Of a stretch of 64,000 nucleotides of DNA, positions 9,694 to 18,626 are shown one piece after another (the stretch's first letter is position 1; each line of letters opens with the position of its first letter). The DNA lies in the NCBI RefSeq assembly GCF_003007735.2, contig NZ_PXNQ02000011.1:124001-188000 (forward strand), in the 5' to 3' direction. The notes under the pieces are model-generated. The model did not search any database, had not been told where the DNA came from, and was given only the letters and a program-made list of their open reading frames with translations. A program made the position numbers and the translations under genes. The stretch is from Paracoccus methylarcula. Lineage in GTDB: Bacteria > Pseudomonadota > Alphaproteobacteria > Rhodobacterales > Rhodobacteraceae.

Positions 9694-10317
9694 ATGAAAA
9701 GCGCGCTGGTCATAGACGACCATCCCATCACCCATCTGGGCGCCAGCCGGTTGCTGCGCGAGATGGGCTATGACCCGGTTGGACAGGCGATGTCGGGCGA
9801 GGACGCATTGACCCAGTTGGCGGAAACCCCGGCTCCGGACCTGATCGTGCTGGATATCAGCCTGCCCGGGACCGGCGGGCTGGACCTGGTCGAACCCCTG
9901 CGCGAGGCCGCTCCCGGAGCGCGAATCCTGATCTTCTCGATGAACGACCAGACCGGCTTTGCCGCAAGGGCCTTGCAGGCCGGCGCACAGGGGTTCCTGT
10001 CGAAAAACGCGCGCCCCGCCGATTTCCGCGAGGCGGTGCGCACATTGGAGGCCGGTGAATTCTACCTGTCGGCCAAGCAGGCCGTGGCGCTGGCGACCCT
10101 GCGCGCCGGGGCCTCGGCCGATCCGCTCGGCGCCCTGTCGGATCGCGAGAGGCAGGTGCTCGCGCTGATCGGGCGCGGCCTCAGCCTGCAGGCCATCGCG
10201 GATGAGTTGGGGGTCAGCTACAAGACCGCCGCGAATACCTCGTCCTCGCTGAAGAAGAAGCTGGGGGTGGATGGCATCAACGGGCTGATGAAATTCGCCC
10301 TGGAAAGCGGGGTCTGA
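9694..10317 (+). CDS. LuxR/NarL-family response regulator
   Basis: A 207-residue two-domain regulator. The receiver carries the acidic pair in VIDDHP (residues 5-9), the phosphorylated Asp in LIVLDISLPG (near 53) and the Lys in FLSKNARP (near 104). The DNA-binding domain is LSDRERQVLALIGRGLS followed by IADELGVSYKTAANTSSSLKKKLGV. An AAAGGA site precedes the start. It forms an operon with the kinase upstream and the DUF2478 gene downstream, with which it shares a TGATG junction. Target genes are unknown. Confidence 0.92.
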   Translation: MKSALVIDDHPITHLGASRLLREMGYDPVGQAMSGEDALTQLAETPAPDLIVLDISLPGTGGLDLVEPLREAAPGARILIFSMNDQTGFAARALQAGAQGFLSKNARPADFREAVRTLEAGEFYLSAKQAVALATLRAGASADPLGALSDRERQVLALIGRGLSLQAIADELGVSYKTAANTSSSLKKKLGVDGINGLMKFALESGV

Positions 10318-10829
10318 TGCTGGGCTGGTTCGAATTGCCGGAGGGCGCATCCCCGGGCGCGGCCGACCGGCTACTGGAAGCGTTGGTCGGGAAACTGTCC
10401 GGCGAGGGATTGCGATTGGCTGGCGCGGTGCAGGTCAACCGCGACCGGGGGCCGGATTGCGCCTGTGACATGGATATCCAGGTGATCGGCGAGGAGGATC
10501 GCCCGATCCGTATCTCGCAATCGCTCGGTTCGGGCTCCACCGGCTGTCGGCTGGATCCCGGCGCGCTGGAAACGGCGGCGGCCCGGGTGGAGGCAAGGCT
10601 CACGGGGGCCGAATTGCTGATCCTGCCGAAATTCGGCAAGCAGGAGGCCGTCGGACGTGGCTTTTGCAGCGTGATCGGACAAGCGATCCTGGACGATCTG
10701 CCGGTGCTCCTGCATGTCTCGCGCGAGCAGCGTTCGGCATTCGCGGAGTTCAGCGGCGATCTTGCCGAGGAGGTCGATCCCGATGCCCTGGCCGACTGGT
10801 GCCGAAGACAATCGGCGGGGCCCGGATGA
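10317..10829 (+). CDS. DUF2478 family protein
   Basis: A 170-residue cytoplasmic protein matching what I recall of DUF2478: an N-terminal AADRLLEALVGKL helix, AGAVQVNRD, CDMDIQVIGE, the conserved GCRLDPGALE near residue 78, then ELLILPKFGKQEAVGRGF. Family members are annotated near molybdenum or nitrogen-fixation genes and look like NTPase-fold proteins without a clear P-loop; no reaction is known. The start overlaps the stop of the response regulator (TGATG), which suggests translational coupling and a role alongside that two-component system. Confidence 0.75.
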   Translation: MLGWFELPEGASPGAADRLLEALVGKLSGEGLRLAGAVQVNRDRGPDCACDMDIQVIGEEDRPIRISQSLGSGSTGCRLDPGALETAAARVEARLTGAELLILPKFGKQEAVGRGFCSVIGQAILDDLPVLLHVSREQRSAFAEFSGDLAEEVDPDALADWCRRQSAGPG

Positions 10830-10876
10830 TCCTTGCGGATACGCGAATTGACGGGTGGCGCACCTGCCGCTGTCGT

Positions 10877-10946
10877 GGCATGGGGGCTGTCCGCCCCCTC
10901 GGCGCGAGCGGCCTCACCCCCGAGGATATTTGAATAAAGAAGAAGC
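10877..10946 (+). repeat. Dispersed intergenic repeat, copy 4
   Basis: GGGGGCTGTCCGCCCCC stem-loop, CTCGGCGCGAGCGGCCTCA, CCCCCGAGGATATTTG, then AATAAAGAAGAAG. Its A/G run ends three bases before the mbfA start codon, so it occupies the position of that gene's ribosome-binding site. This is the only copy so close to a start. Confidence 0.85.
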
Positions 10947-10948
10947 CC

Positions 10949-11923
10949 ATGCGGATGTTGAATAATCGCAAGCGTTTTTCCGATCTGAGCGAGCGCGAGG
11001 TTCTGGCCCTGGCCATCGCCTCGGAAGAGGATGACGCGCGGATCTATCGCAACTGGGCCGAGTTCCTGCGTGCCGATTATCCCGCGACGGCGGCCGTGTT
11101 CGACGGGGTCGGCGACGAAGAGGACGAGCATCGGCGACAGTTGATCGAGGCCTACCGGTCGCGTTTCGGCGAGGCGATTCCGGTGATCCGGCGCGAGCAT
11201 GTGGCCGGTTACTACAGCCGCCGGCCGGCCTGGATGATGCAGAACCTGTCGCTGGACGCGATCCGCGCCGAGGCCGCGACGATGGAACATGACGCGGCGG
11301 AATTCTATACCCGGGCGGCCCAGGCCAGCAGTGACGCGGCGACGCGCAAATTGCTGGGTGACCTGGCCGCCGCCGAGCGCGGGCATGAGGAACGCGCCGG
11401 AGAGTTGAGTGACGAGCACCTGACGCCAGAGGCGCGGGAAGAGGAAGACGCGATTTCGCATCGCAATTTCGTGCTGACCTGGGTTCAGCCGGGCCTTGCC
11501 GGGCTGATGGATGGCAGCGTTTCGACCCTGGCGCCGATCTTTGCCACCGCCTTTGCCACGCAGGATACCGGAACGACCTTCCTGGTCGGGCTGGCCGCCA
11601 GCCTGGGCGCGGGGATCAGCATGGGCTTTACCGAAGCGGCCTCGGACGATGGCATCGTGTCGGGGCGCGGATCGCCCTTCAAGCGCGGGTTATCCTCGGG
11701 GGTGATGACGGCGATTGGCGGGCTTGGCCATGCGTTGCCCTATCTGATCCCGCATTTCTGGACCGCCACCATCATCGCCTGCATCGTGGTCTTCATCGAA
11801 TTATGGGTCATTGCATGGATCCAGAACCGCTGGATGCAGACGCCCTTCTGGCGGGCCGCGCTGCAGGTGGTCGTCGGCGGCGGGCTGGTCTTTGCAACCG
11901 GGGTGCTGATCGGTTCCGGTTAA
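10949..11923 (+). CDS. mbfA: Membrane-bound ferritin MbfA (rubrerythrin-VIT1 fusion)
   Basis: A 324-residue two-domain iron protein. The N-terminal half (residues 10-150) is a ferritin-like four-helix domain with Glu/His ligands in ASEEDDARIY, GDEEDEHRRQLIE, TMEHDAAEFY and AAERGHEERAG. The C-terminal half is a VIT1/CCC1-type membrane domain with about five segments, including GLMDGSVSTLAPIFA and GAGISMGFTEAASDDG. In Bradyrhizobium and Agrobacterium MbfA exports iron and protects against peroxide, and its gene is repressed by Irr. No clear Irr box could be assigned in the gap, which is filled by repeat copy 4. Purines from that repeat (AAGAAG) are the only Shine-Dalgarno candidate. Confidence 0.9.
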   Translation: MRMLNNRKRFSDLSEREVLALAIASEEDDARIYRNWAEFLRADYPATAAVFDGVGDEEDEHRRQLIEAYRSRFGEAIPVIRREHVAGYYSRRPAWMMQNLSLDAIRAEAATMEHDAAEFYTRAAQASSDAATRKLLGDLAAAERGHEERAGELSDEHLTPEAREEEDAISHRNFVLTWVQPGLAGLMDGSVSTLAPIFATAFATQDTGTTFLVGLAASLGAGISMGFTEAASDDGIVSGRGSPFKRGLSSGVMTAIGGLGHALPYLIPHFWTATIIACIVVFIELWVIAWIQNRWMQTPFWRAALQVVVGGGLVFATGVLIGSG

Positions 11924-11992
11924 AGCATCTCCGGGCGCAAAGACGCAGTAGGTGCGAAGGGAGACAGATCCCCTCGCCCTATCTGGCAGCGA

Positions 11993-12018
11993 ACCGGCCG
12001 GATTATTGGCCGGTCCCG
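11993..12018. terminator. Stem-loop between convergent mbfA and doeB
   Basis: A seven-base GC stem (ACCGGCC ... GGCCGGT) with an eight-base AT-rich loop in the 122-base gap between two converging genes. No T-run follows on either strand, so it is at best a weak or factor-dependent bidirectional terminator. Confidence 0.35.
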
Positions 12019-12045
12019 CCATTTCGTGCCATCGCTCCGGTCTGG

Positions 12046-13050
12046 CTATGCCTCCCCGGCATGGAAAACCGCGATCACGGCAAGGCAATCGCCGCTCTGG
12101 ACCAGCCCCGGGAAATGCCGCGCGGCGATCACGCCGTCGCGATTGGCAAGCACATCGACAGGCTCGATGCCGGTGCGGTCGGGCGGCCAGATCCGAGCGA
12201 TCGGCTGACCCGCCTTTACCTGATCGCCCAGATCGGCCAGCGGATGCATCAACCCGTCCCGGCTGGCGAAATGGAAGCAATCGCCGCCCGGCATGTCCAG
12301 CATCTGGGCACCTTCCGCTGGCTCGACCCCTCCCGCCAGGATGCCCGAATGCCGCAGGAGGTTTCGCGCCCCCCGAATGGCGATCTCGGCAGAGCGGGCG
12401 GTGGCCGTGCCGCCGCCGCCCAGTTCGGTCGTCACGAAGACCTTGCCCTGGCTTTCGACGGCGGTGTCGAACATGCCGACGCTGTCGATTTCCAGCATCA
12501 TCATGCTGTAGGGCGCGCCGAATGCCTTGACCGCGTCCACGCAAGCCGCCTGCTGACGCTTGTCGTCAAGGTAATGCGCCGCCGCATAGGGCAGGAAATC
12601 CAGGGTCTTGCCGCCCGAGTGGTAATCCAGCACGACATCGGCCATCGGCACCAGCACATCGTTGAAGTAATGGGCGATTTTCTGGCTGACCGTGCCGTCG
12701 GGCCGTCCCGGAAAGGCGCGGTTCAGGTTCACCTGGTCGATGGGGCTGACCCGCGCACCCGCCCGGAAAGCCGGGTAGTTCATATAGGGCACGATGATGA
12801 TCCGACCGGTCACATCGGCCGGATCGATCTCCCATGCCAGTTGCTGCAGCGCGATGGGCCCCTCGTATTCATCGCCGTGATTGCCCCCGGTCAAAAGCGC
12901 CACCGGCCCTTCGCCATTGGCGATCACGGTGATCGGGATCATCACACTGCCCCATGCGCTGTCATTGCGCGAATAGGGCAAACGCAGGAAACCATGCTGC
13001 TTGCCCTGCCCGTCCAGAGGGATCGTCGGTTGAATCGGGTTGGCCGTCAT
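12046..13050 (-). CDS. doeB: N-acetyl-L-2,4-diaminobutyrate deacetylase DoeB (EutE)
   Basis: A 334-residue zinc deacylase of the AstE/aspartoacylase-like family. Metal ligands are visible in GGNHGDEYEGP (His and Glu, near residue 54) and in LDYHSGGK (His, near 150), with a later TTELGGGG holding the general-acid Glu. It removes the acetyl group from the ring-opened product of ectoine to give L-2,4-diaminobutyrate. ATG overlaps the stop of doeA by four bases, indicating coupled translation, and it is the last gene of the minus-strand ectoine operon. Confidence 0.9.
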   Translation of the reverse strand: MTANPIQPTIPLDGQGKQHGFLRLPYSRNDSAWGSVMIPITVIANGEGPVALLTGGNHGDEYEGPIALQQLAWEIDPADVTGRIIIVPYMNYPAFRAGARVSPIDQVNLNRAFPGRPDGTVSQKIAHYFNDVLVPMADVVLDYHSGGKTLDFLPYAAAHYLDDKRQQAACVDAVKAFGAPYSMMMLEIDSVGMFDTAVESQGKVFVTTELGGGGTATARSAEIAIRGARNLLRHSGILAGGVEPAEGAQMLDMPGGDCFHFASRDGLMHPLADLGDQVKAGQPIARIWPPDRTGIEPVDVLANRDGVIAARHFPGLVQSGDCLAVIAVFHAGEA

Positions 13051-14243
13051 GACTTCACCAGCATCCGGCGCGGGATATTGCACAGCAGTTCCGGCTCGCG
13101 CTCGGTGATGACGATGGATTCGGTGGTCTCGTAACCCCAATCCTCCATCCACAAGCCGGTCATGAAATGGAAGGTCATCCCCGGCTTCAGCTCGGTCCGG
13201 TCGCCACGGCGCAGCGACATGGTGCGTTCGCCCCAATCGGGCGGATAGGACAGCCCGATGGGATAGCCGGTGCGGTTGTCCTTCTCGATCCCGTATCGGT
13301 CCAGCACGGTGAAGAAGGCCGCCGCGATATCCTCGCAGGTATTGCCCGCGCGGGCGGCGTGAAGCCCGGCCTCCATCCCTTCCAGCACCGCTTTCTCGGC
13401 ATCGAGGATCTCTTGCGGAGGCTTGCCCAGGAAGATCGTCCGCGACAGCGGCACATGGTAGCGTTGATAGCAACCGGCGATCTCGAAGAAGGTGCCTTCG
13501 TTATCCTTCATCGGCTGGTCGTCCCAGGTCAGATGCGGCGCGGCGGCATCCGGCCCCGAGGGCAAAAGCGGCACGATGGCAGGGTAATCGCCGCCATGGC
13601 TGGACCATTCGTCATAGCGCAGGCCAGCGTCATAGATCTCGGCCACGAGATCGCATTTGCGCATGCCCACCTCGACCTTGTCGGCGATGCGGCGATGCAT
13701 CCGCTCGACGATACGGGCGGCCTTGCGCATATAGGCCAGTTCCTTCGGCGTCTTGACGGCGCGCTGCCAGTTCACCAGCCCGGTCGCGTCGAGGATCTGG
13801 GCTTCGGGCAGGCCATGGACCAGCCGCTCATGCGCCTTGGCGGAATACCAGTAATTGTCCATCTCGACGCCGATGAAACCGCGATGCCAGTTGCGATCCG
13901 CAAGCTGCGCCCAGAGGTAGTCCATCGGGTGACGCTCGACCGATTGCACGTAGAAATCGGGATAGCCGATGATCTGCTCCTCGCCCATCCAGACGGTCCG
14001 CAGCGCGCCATTGGCGTCCTGCCCGCGACCGAACCAGATCGGCGGGCCGTCGGGGCCGACGATCACGCATTGATGGACGTAGAAGGACCAGCCGTCATAG
14101 CCGGTCAGCCATGCCATGTTCGACGGGTCCGACACGATCAGCAGATCGAGGCCCAGCTGGGCCATGCTGGAACGTGTCTTCTTCAGCCGCTCTTCATATT
14201 CCTCGGTCGAGAAACGCTCGGGGGTCCTTTGCAATTCGGGCAT
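13047..14243 (-). CDS. doeA: Ectoine hydrolase DoeA (EutD), M24 family
   Basis: A 398-residue pita-bread-fold enzyme related to creatinase and Xaa-Pro peptidases. It opens the ectoine ring to N-acetyl-diaminobutyrate. Characteristic pieces are a creatinase-like N-terminal domain (SNMAWLTGYDGWSFY), the active-site segments WSSHGGDYPAIVPL and FFEIAGCYQRYHVPLSR, and GYPIGLSYPPDWGE. Length and motif layout match DoeA/EutD. It lies directly between eutC (stop adjacent to this start) and doeB (four-base overlap). Confidence 0.92.
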   Translation of the reverse strand: MPELQRTPERFSTEEYEERLKKTRSSMAQLGLDLLIVSDPSNMAWLTGYDGWSFYVHQCVIVGPDGPPIWFGRGQDANGALRTVWMGEEQIIGYPDFYVQSVERHPMDYLWAQLADRNWHRGFIGVEMDNYWYSAKAHERLVHGLPEAQILDATGLVNWQRAVKTPKELAYMRKAARIVERMHRRIADKVEVGMRKCDLVAEIYDAGLRYDEWSSHGGDYPAIVPLLPSGPDAAAPHLTWDDQPMKDNEGTFFEIAGCYQRYHVPLSRTIFLGKPPQEILDAEKAVLEGMEAGLHAARAGNTCEDIAAAFFTVLDRYGIEKDNRTGYPIGLSYPPDWGERTMSLRRGDRTELKPGMTFHFMTGLWMEDWGYETTESIVITEREPELLCNIPRRMLVKS

Positions 14244-15211
14244 TCAGTGGTCTTTCGAAAACGCGGCAAGCGCGTGGGTGGCGATAGCGGTGTCCTGCAC
14301 GCCGGTTCCGGTCAGGTCGGCGATGGTGATCTGTTCGGGGCTGGTGCGGCCGGGATGGCGACCGGTGATGATGTTGCCCAGTTCGGGAATGTCATCCACA
14401 TCGGTCAGCACGCCGGTTTCCAGCGCCGCCCGCAATTCCCCCATCAGCCGCGTCTGGCTGACCCGGTCGGCGACATAAAGATCGGCGCGGTCAAGGCAAT
14501 GCGGGTCCAACTCGTTCTTGCCCGCCTGGTCGCTGCCCATCGCGGTGACATGCTGGCCGGGGCGCAGCCAATCGGCTTGCAGGATCGGCTGGCTGGCAGG
14601 CGTCGTGGTGACGATGACATCGGCGAACGCAACGGCCTCTGCCGGATCGGCCAAGGCGCGGCAGCGGATGCCCTCGGTGGTCATTTCCTCGGCCATGGCC
14701 TGTGCTTGGCGTGGTCGCGCGCCCAGATCACGGCCTCTTCGATGGGGCGCACCAGCGCGAGAGAGCGCAGCTGCATCCGCGCCTGCAACCCGGCGCCAAA
14801 GATCGCCGCACGGCGCGCATCCGCGCGCGCCAGATGCCGCGCCGCCACGCCGCCCGCAGCCGCCGTGCGGATATCGGTCAGATAGCCATTGTCCAGCAGC
14901 ACCGCGCTCACCCGCCCGGTTTCCGAGGACAGCAGCACCATCAGCCCGGATGTCGATGGCAGCCCCTTGGAGGGATTGTCGAAAAATCCCGGGGACAGCT
15001 TGACCGCAAAGCCCGGCAATCCAGGCACATAGGCGGTTTTCACGTCCAACTCGCCATTCACGTCCGGCATATGCATCGACAGGACCGGCGGCATGACAAC
15101 GCCGCCACCGGCCAGCGTGGCAAATGCATTCTCGACCACGTCAATCGCGGCGAGATCAAGACCGACGCGCTCGCGCAACTGGTCTTCGGAGAGAATCAGA
15201 ATATCGCTCAT
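14244..15211 (-). pseudogene. eutC: Ectoine utilization protein EutC (ornithine cyclodeaminase/mu-crystallin family), frameshifted
   Basis: A Rossmann-fold protein of the ornithine cyclodeaminase family, thought to act with EutA and EutB in converting 5-hydroxyectoine to ectoine. The first 172 or so residues (from MSDILILSEDQLRERVGLDL through AAAGGVAARHLARADARRAA and FGAGLQARMQLRSL) are in one frame. The rest (MAEEMTTEGIRCRALADPAE to the end) is in another. The shift is near 14705: restoring one G gives the expected continuous AKAQAMAEEM. Both halves are full quality, so a sequence error or very recent mutation is likely. It overlaps eutB by four bases. Confidence 0.88.
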
Positions 15212-16164
15212 GAAACACCTTTCACTATTTCCGCATGACGGGCGGGATCGATATTCCCCCCCGACAGGATCAGCACCAGGGGACCATCCCCGGCGTTCAG
15301 CTTGCCCGCAAGCACGGCCCCCGCCCCGACGGCGGCGGCGCCTTCTACCGTCTCGCCATCCTCGATGGCCAGATGGCGGATGCCCGCGGCGATTTCATCC
15401 TCGGTCAGCAGGATCAATTCGTCCATCAGATCGCGGACCATGGGAAAGGTCAGCCGGTTCTGCAGACCGATCCCGCCGCCCAGGCTGTCGGCCAGCGTCT
15501 CGACCTCCTCGACCTCGACCGGGTGACCGGCCGCAAGGCTGGCCGCCATCGCGGCCCCCTTCTCCATGCTGATCCCGACGATGCGAATGCCTGGCTTCAG
15601 CGATTTCGCGGCCAGCGCAACCCCGGCCAGCAGGCCGCCACCGGACAGTGGCACGGCAAGCGTGGCCGCATCGGGGATCTGGCGCAGGATTTCCATGCCC
15701 AGGGTCCCCTGCCCCGCGATCACGTCGGGATGGTCGAAAGGCGGGATCAGCGCGAAACCTTCGTCATGTTTCAGGCGATAGGCCTCTTCGAAGGCCTCGT
15801 CCTGGCTGGCACCGATCACCCGCGCCTCGGCGCCAAGCTCTTCGATCGCCACAAGCTTGTTGCGCGGCACGAGGCGCGAGACGCAGATCACCGCGGGCAG
15901 CTTCAACTGCCTTGCCGCATGCGCGAGCGCCCGCCCGTGATTGCCGGTCGAGGCCGTGGTCACCCCCGCGACATCCCCCAAGCGTGCCACCGCATTCGAG
16001 GCCCCGCGCAGCTTGAACGCCCCGGTCTCCTGCCTATGCTCGCATTTCAGCCAGACCGGGCCACCCGCCAGCCGTGACAGGCTGGCCGAGGATTTGACCG
16101 GCGTTTCACGGACCATGTCGCGGATCCGTTCTGCCGCCGCAGCGACATCATCCATTGTTACCAT
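15208..16164 (-). CDS. eutB: Hydroxyectoine utilization dehydratase EutB (threonine dehydratase-like)
   Basis: A 318-residue fold-type-II PLP enzyme. The PLP lysine is in TGAFKLRGASNAV near residue 50, the cofactor-contacting ASTGNHGRAL near 72, and a glycine-rich phosphate loop LSGGGLLAG near 170. Sequence resembles threonine dehydratases, but the position inside the ectoine operon, between eutA and eutC, marks it as EutB, proposed to dehydrate the hydroxylated ring-opened intermediate. It overlaps eutA by seven bases and eutC by four. Confidence 0.9.
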   Translation of the reverse strand: MVTMDDVAAAAERIRDMVRETPVKSSASLSRLAGGPVWLKCEHRQETGAFKLRGASNAVARLGDVAGVTTASTGNHGRALAHAARQLKLPAVICVSRLVPRNKLVAIEELGAEARVIGASQDEAFEEAYRLKHDEGFALIPPFDHPDVIAGQGTLGMEILRQIPDAATLAVPLSGGGLLAGVALAAKSLKPGIRIVGISMEKGAAMAASLAAGHPVEVEEVETLADSLGGGIGLQNRLTFPMVRDLMDELILLTEDEIAAGIRHLAIEDGETVEGAAAVGAGAVLAGKLNAGDGPLVLILSGGNIDPARHAEIVKGVS

Positions 16165-16862
16165 GTACGAACCTTGAAAAGTTGTCCCAGCCCCCTGGCC
16201 GGGATCCTGGCAATATCGAGCATCGACCAGAACAGCGCCTGATTGGAGCTGAGAACCGGCTTGCCCAGTTCCGCCTCGATGTCCTCGATGACGGAAACGG
16301 CGGGAAGCGCCGTGCAGGACATGAACAGCGCTTCGGCATCGGAATGATCCGAATCCAGAGCAAAACGAATGACCTCTTCGGGCGGCAGCAGGGCCATGTC
16401 GCGGTCATCGGCATAGCCCATCGCATGGCGGGATACGACATCCATCCCATGCGCTGCGAAATAATCCCCCACCAGATCCGACGCTTCCTGCATGTAAGGC
16501 GTCATCAGCGCGACCCGTTTGACCCCAAGTGCCGCAAAGCCCCGCAGCGCCGCACCTGCCGGCGTCGTCACCGGCGCCCGGTCGCCGATCTCTTCCTGCA
16601 CCTTCGGGCCCAGCACCGCCGAGGCCGAGGTGCAGGCGAAACCGATGCCCTTCAGCTCGACCCCGGGCACCAGCAGACCGGCCGCCGCCCGCAGGCGGGG
16701 GCCGGTCTTGCGCAGGTTTTCGGCAGTCGTGGGATTGTCGAACGCAATCCGCGTCACATGCAGGCGGCAGCCCTCGGGCAGCAGCCGTGCAGCATCACCC
16801 TCGATCGTGAGATCGGTGGCCAGGGCGATAAGCCCGAACCGGGACAGCTTGTCGCGCCACAT
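16158..16862 (-). CDS. eutA: Ectoine utilization protein EutA (Asp/Glu racemase fold)
   Basis: A 234-residue member of the aspartate/glutamate racemase and arylmalonate decarboxylase superfamily. Two active-site cysteines are in place: FACTSASAVLG near residue 75 and FMSCTALPAVS near 180. TLNEF-like nucleophile surroundings and SNQALFWSML near the end fit EutA. It belongs to the hydroxyectoine branch with EutB and EutC; its exact reaction is unsettled. It follows usp by 18 bases. Confidence 0.88.
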   Translation of the reverse strand: MWRDKLSRFGLIALATDLTIEGDAARLLPEGCRLHVTRIAFDNPTTAENLRKTGPRLRAAAGLLVPGVELKGIGFACTSASAVLGPKVQEEIGDRAPVTTPAGAALRGFAALGVKRVALMTPYMQEASDLVGDYFAAHGMDVVSRHAMGYADDRDMALLPPEEVIRFALDSDHSDAEALFMSCTALPAVSVIEDIEAELGKPVLSSNQALFWSMLDIARIPARGLGQLFKVRTW

Positions 16863-16880
16863 CTAGGATGCCGCCCTCCC

Positions 16881-17324
16881 TCACACGACCAGGACCGGGC
16901 AATCGGCTGTGCCCGTGACCTTGTGACTGACCGAGCCGAGCAGATAGCTTTCCGTCGCGCCGAGACCACGTGAGCCAAGGACGATCAGGTCGCAGGCCTT
17001 CTCATTCGCCATGGCGACGATGGTGCGGGCGGGTTGCCCGGCCTTGATGAAGGCGCTGACATGCTCCACCCCGGCATCCTTGGCATGGCTCTTGGCGAAA
17101 TCGGCGGCCTCGCGCGCGGCGCTGCGCATCGTCTCGTCCAGGTTGCTGCCCGGCTCGGAACTGCCGCGCACCATGGAAAGCGACGCCTCCAGCATCGAAT
17201 GATGCCGATAGACCGTCACGATGATCAGATGCGCCTTGCACAGCTTGGCCAGTTCGGTCGCCTTGATCAGCGCCCGCTCGGCCCCGGTCGAGCCGTCATA
17301 GGGAACCAGTATCCGTTCAAACAT
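16881..17324 (-). CDS. usp: Universal stress protein linked to the TRAP transporter (TeaD-like)
   Basis: A 147-residue UspA-fold protein. It has the N-terminal MFERILVPYDGS and the C-terminal ATP-binding loop VLGSRGLGATESYLLGSVS (G-x2-G-x9-GS). In Halomonas the homologue TeaD binds ATP and tunes the ectoine TRAP transporter TeaABC; the same gene order (binding protein, small and large permease, usp) is found here, twelve bases after uehC. A regulatory role on UehABC is inferred from that precedent. Confidence 0.9.
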   Translation of the reverse strand: MFERILVPYDGSTGAERALIKATELAKLCKAHLIIVTVYRHHSMLEASLSMVRGSSEPGSNLDETMRSAAREAADFAKSHAKDAGVEHVSAFIKAGQPARTIVAMANEKACDLIVLGSRGLGATESYLLGSVSHKVTGTADCPVLVV

Positions 17325-17336
17325 CTCGGCCTCCCT

Positions 17337-18623
17337 CTAATATCCAAAGGCCAGATCGCGCAGGAACAGCGCTATCGGCGGGAAGAAGATCAGCAGCACC
17401 GCGACCAATAGCAGCATCAGGATAAAGGGCGGCGTGCCACGCACCACCTCCGTATAGGGCCGCTTGAAGACCGCGATGGCGGTGAAGATGTCGCAACCGA
17501 ATGGCGGTGTCGCGCTGCCGATGGCGACCTGCAGGGTGATGATCGTGCCGACCAGCACCGGATCGAGGCCGACCGCTTTCACCACCGGAGCGAAGATCGG
17601 CACGAAGATCAGGATCACCACGATCGGATCGACGAACATGCAGCCGACGAAGAAGGCGACCGAGATGGTGAAGAGCACCCCATATTGCCCCATCTGGTCG
17701 ATGCCGATGGCGCCAAGGATCTGCTGCGGGATCTGGGCAAAGCTGATGACATAGGAGAACGCCGCGCCCGCCCCGACAAGGATGAACACCACGGCGGTGA
17801 TCAGCCCGGTCGATTTCGCCGTGGCATAAAGCGTCTTCAGGTCCATTTCCCGGAATACGATCATTTCCAGGAACAATGCGTAAAGCACACAGGCGGCAGC
17901 GGCCTCGGTCGGCGAGAAGATACCGCCATAGATGCCGCCGATGACGATGGCGGGAAAACCGAGCGGCCACAGCGCGCGCCGGAAAGCCTGCCCGCGTTCG
18001 GCCCAGGTCGATTTCGGCTCGGTCGGGACGTTGTTCCTGATGGCGTAGATATAGGAATAGATCGAGAACAGAACCAGGATCAGCAGCCCCGGCCCGATCC
18101 CCGCGATGAACAATTCCGCGATCGAGGTGCCCGAGACGACGCCATAGATGATCATGCCGATGGAGGGCGGGATCAGGAAGGCGATATCGGATGAATTCAC
18201 GATCAGCGCGAGGATGAAGCTGTCGTTATACCCGGCCTTCAGCATCCTCGGGCGCAGCGGGCCGCCGACGGCGACCACCGTGGCCTGGGTCGAACCGGAC
18301 ACCGCCCCGAACATCGTGCAGGCACCGGCCGTGGCCACCGCAAGCCCGCCTTTCAGATGACCGACAAAGGCCATCACCAGGTCGATCAGCCGGGTCGCGG
18401 ACTGCCCGCGCGTCATGATGTCGGCGGCAAAGATGAACATCGGCACGGCGATCAGGCTGGCCGGGCGAATCCCGGCCATGATCTGCTGCACCATGGTATC
18501 AAGCTGGCCGAACCCTCCGAAAAGGCCGACGAAGCCGATCAGCGATCCGGCGATCAGCGGGATCATCATCGGGAAACCCAGCAGCAGCAGGACGATCATC
18601 GTGCCGAAAATAGCCCAGACCAT
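17337..18623 (-). CDS. uehC: Ectoine TRAP transporter large permease UehC (DctM family)
   Basis: A 428-residue inner-membrane protein with about twelve hydrophobic segments. DctM-type landmarks are GFPMMIPLIAGSLIGF near the start, GGLAVATAGACTMFGAVSGS near 90 and IPPSIGMIIYGVVSGTS near 145, with a repeat-like second half ending in ATPPFGCDIFTAIAVF. It imports ectoine and hydroxyectoine with an ion gradient, receiving substrate from UehA. Three bases separate it from uehB. Confidence 0.92.
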   Translation of the reverse strand: MVWAIFGTMIVLLLLGFPMMIPLIAGSLIGFVGLFGGFGQLDTMVQQIMAGIRPASLIAVPMFIFAADIMTRGQSATRLIDLVMAFVGHLKGGLAVATAGACTMFGAVSGSTQATVVAVGGPLRPRMLKAGYNDSFILALIVNSSDIAFLIPPSIGMIIYGVVSGTSIAELFIAGIGPGLLILVLFSIYSYIYAIRNNVPTEPKSTWAERGQAFRRALWPLGFPAIVIGGIYGGIFSPTEAAAACVLYALFLEMIVFREMDLKTLYATAKSTGLITAVVFILVGAGAAFSYVISFAQIPQQILGAIGIDQMGQYGVLFTISVAFFVGCMFVDPIVVILIFVPIFAPVVKAVGLDPVLVGTIITLQVAIGSATPPFGCDIFTAIAVFKRPYTEVVRGTPPFILMLLLVAVLLIFFPPIALFLRDLAFGY

Positions 18624-18626
18624 GGC

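Noticed and set aside
11924..12045. A tRNA gene or small RNA in the mbfA-doeB gap
   Set aside because: No cloverleaf, TTC-loop or anticodon arm could be formed; only a simple GC hairpin is present.
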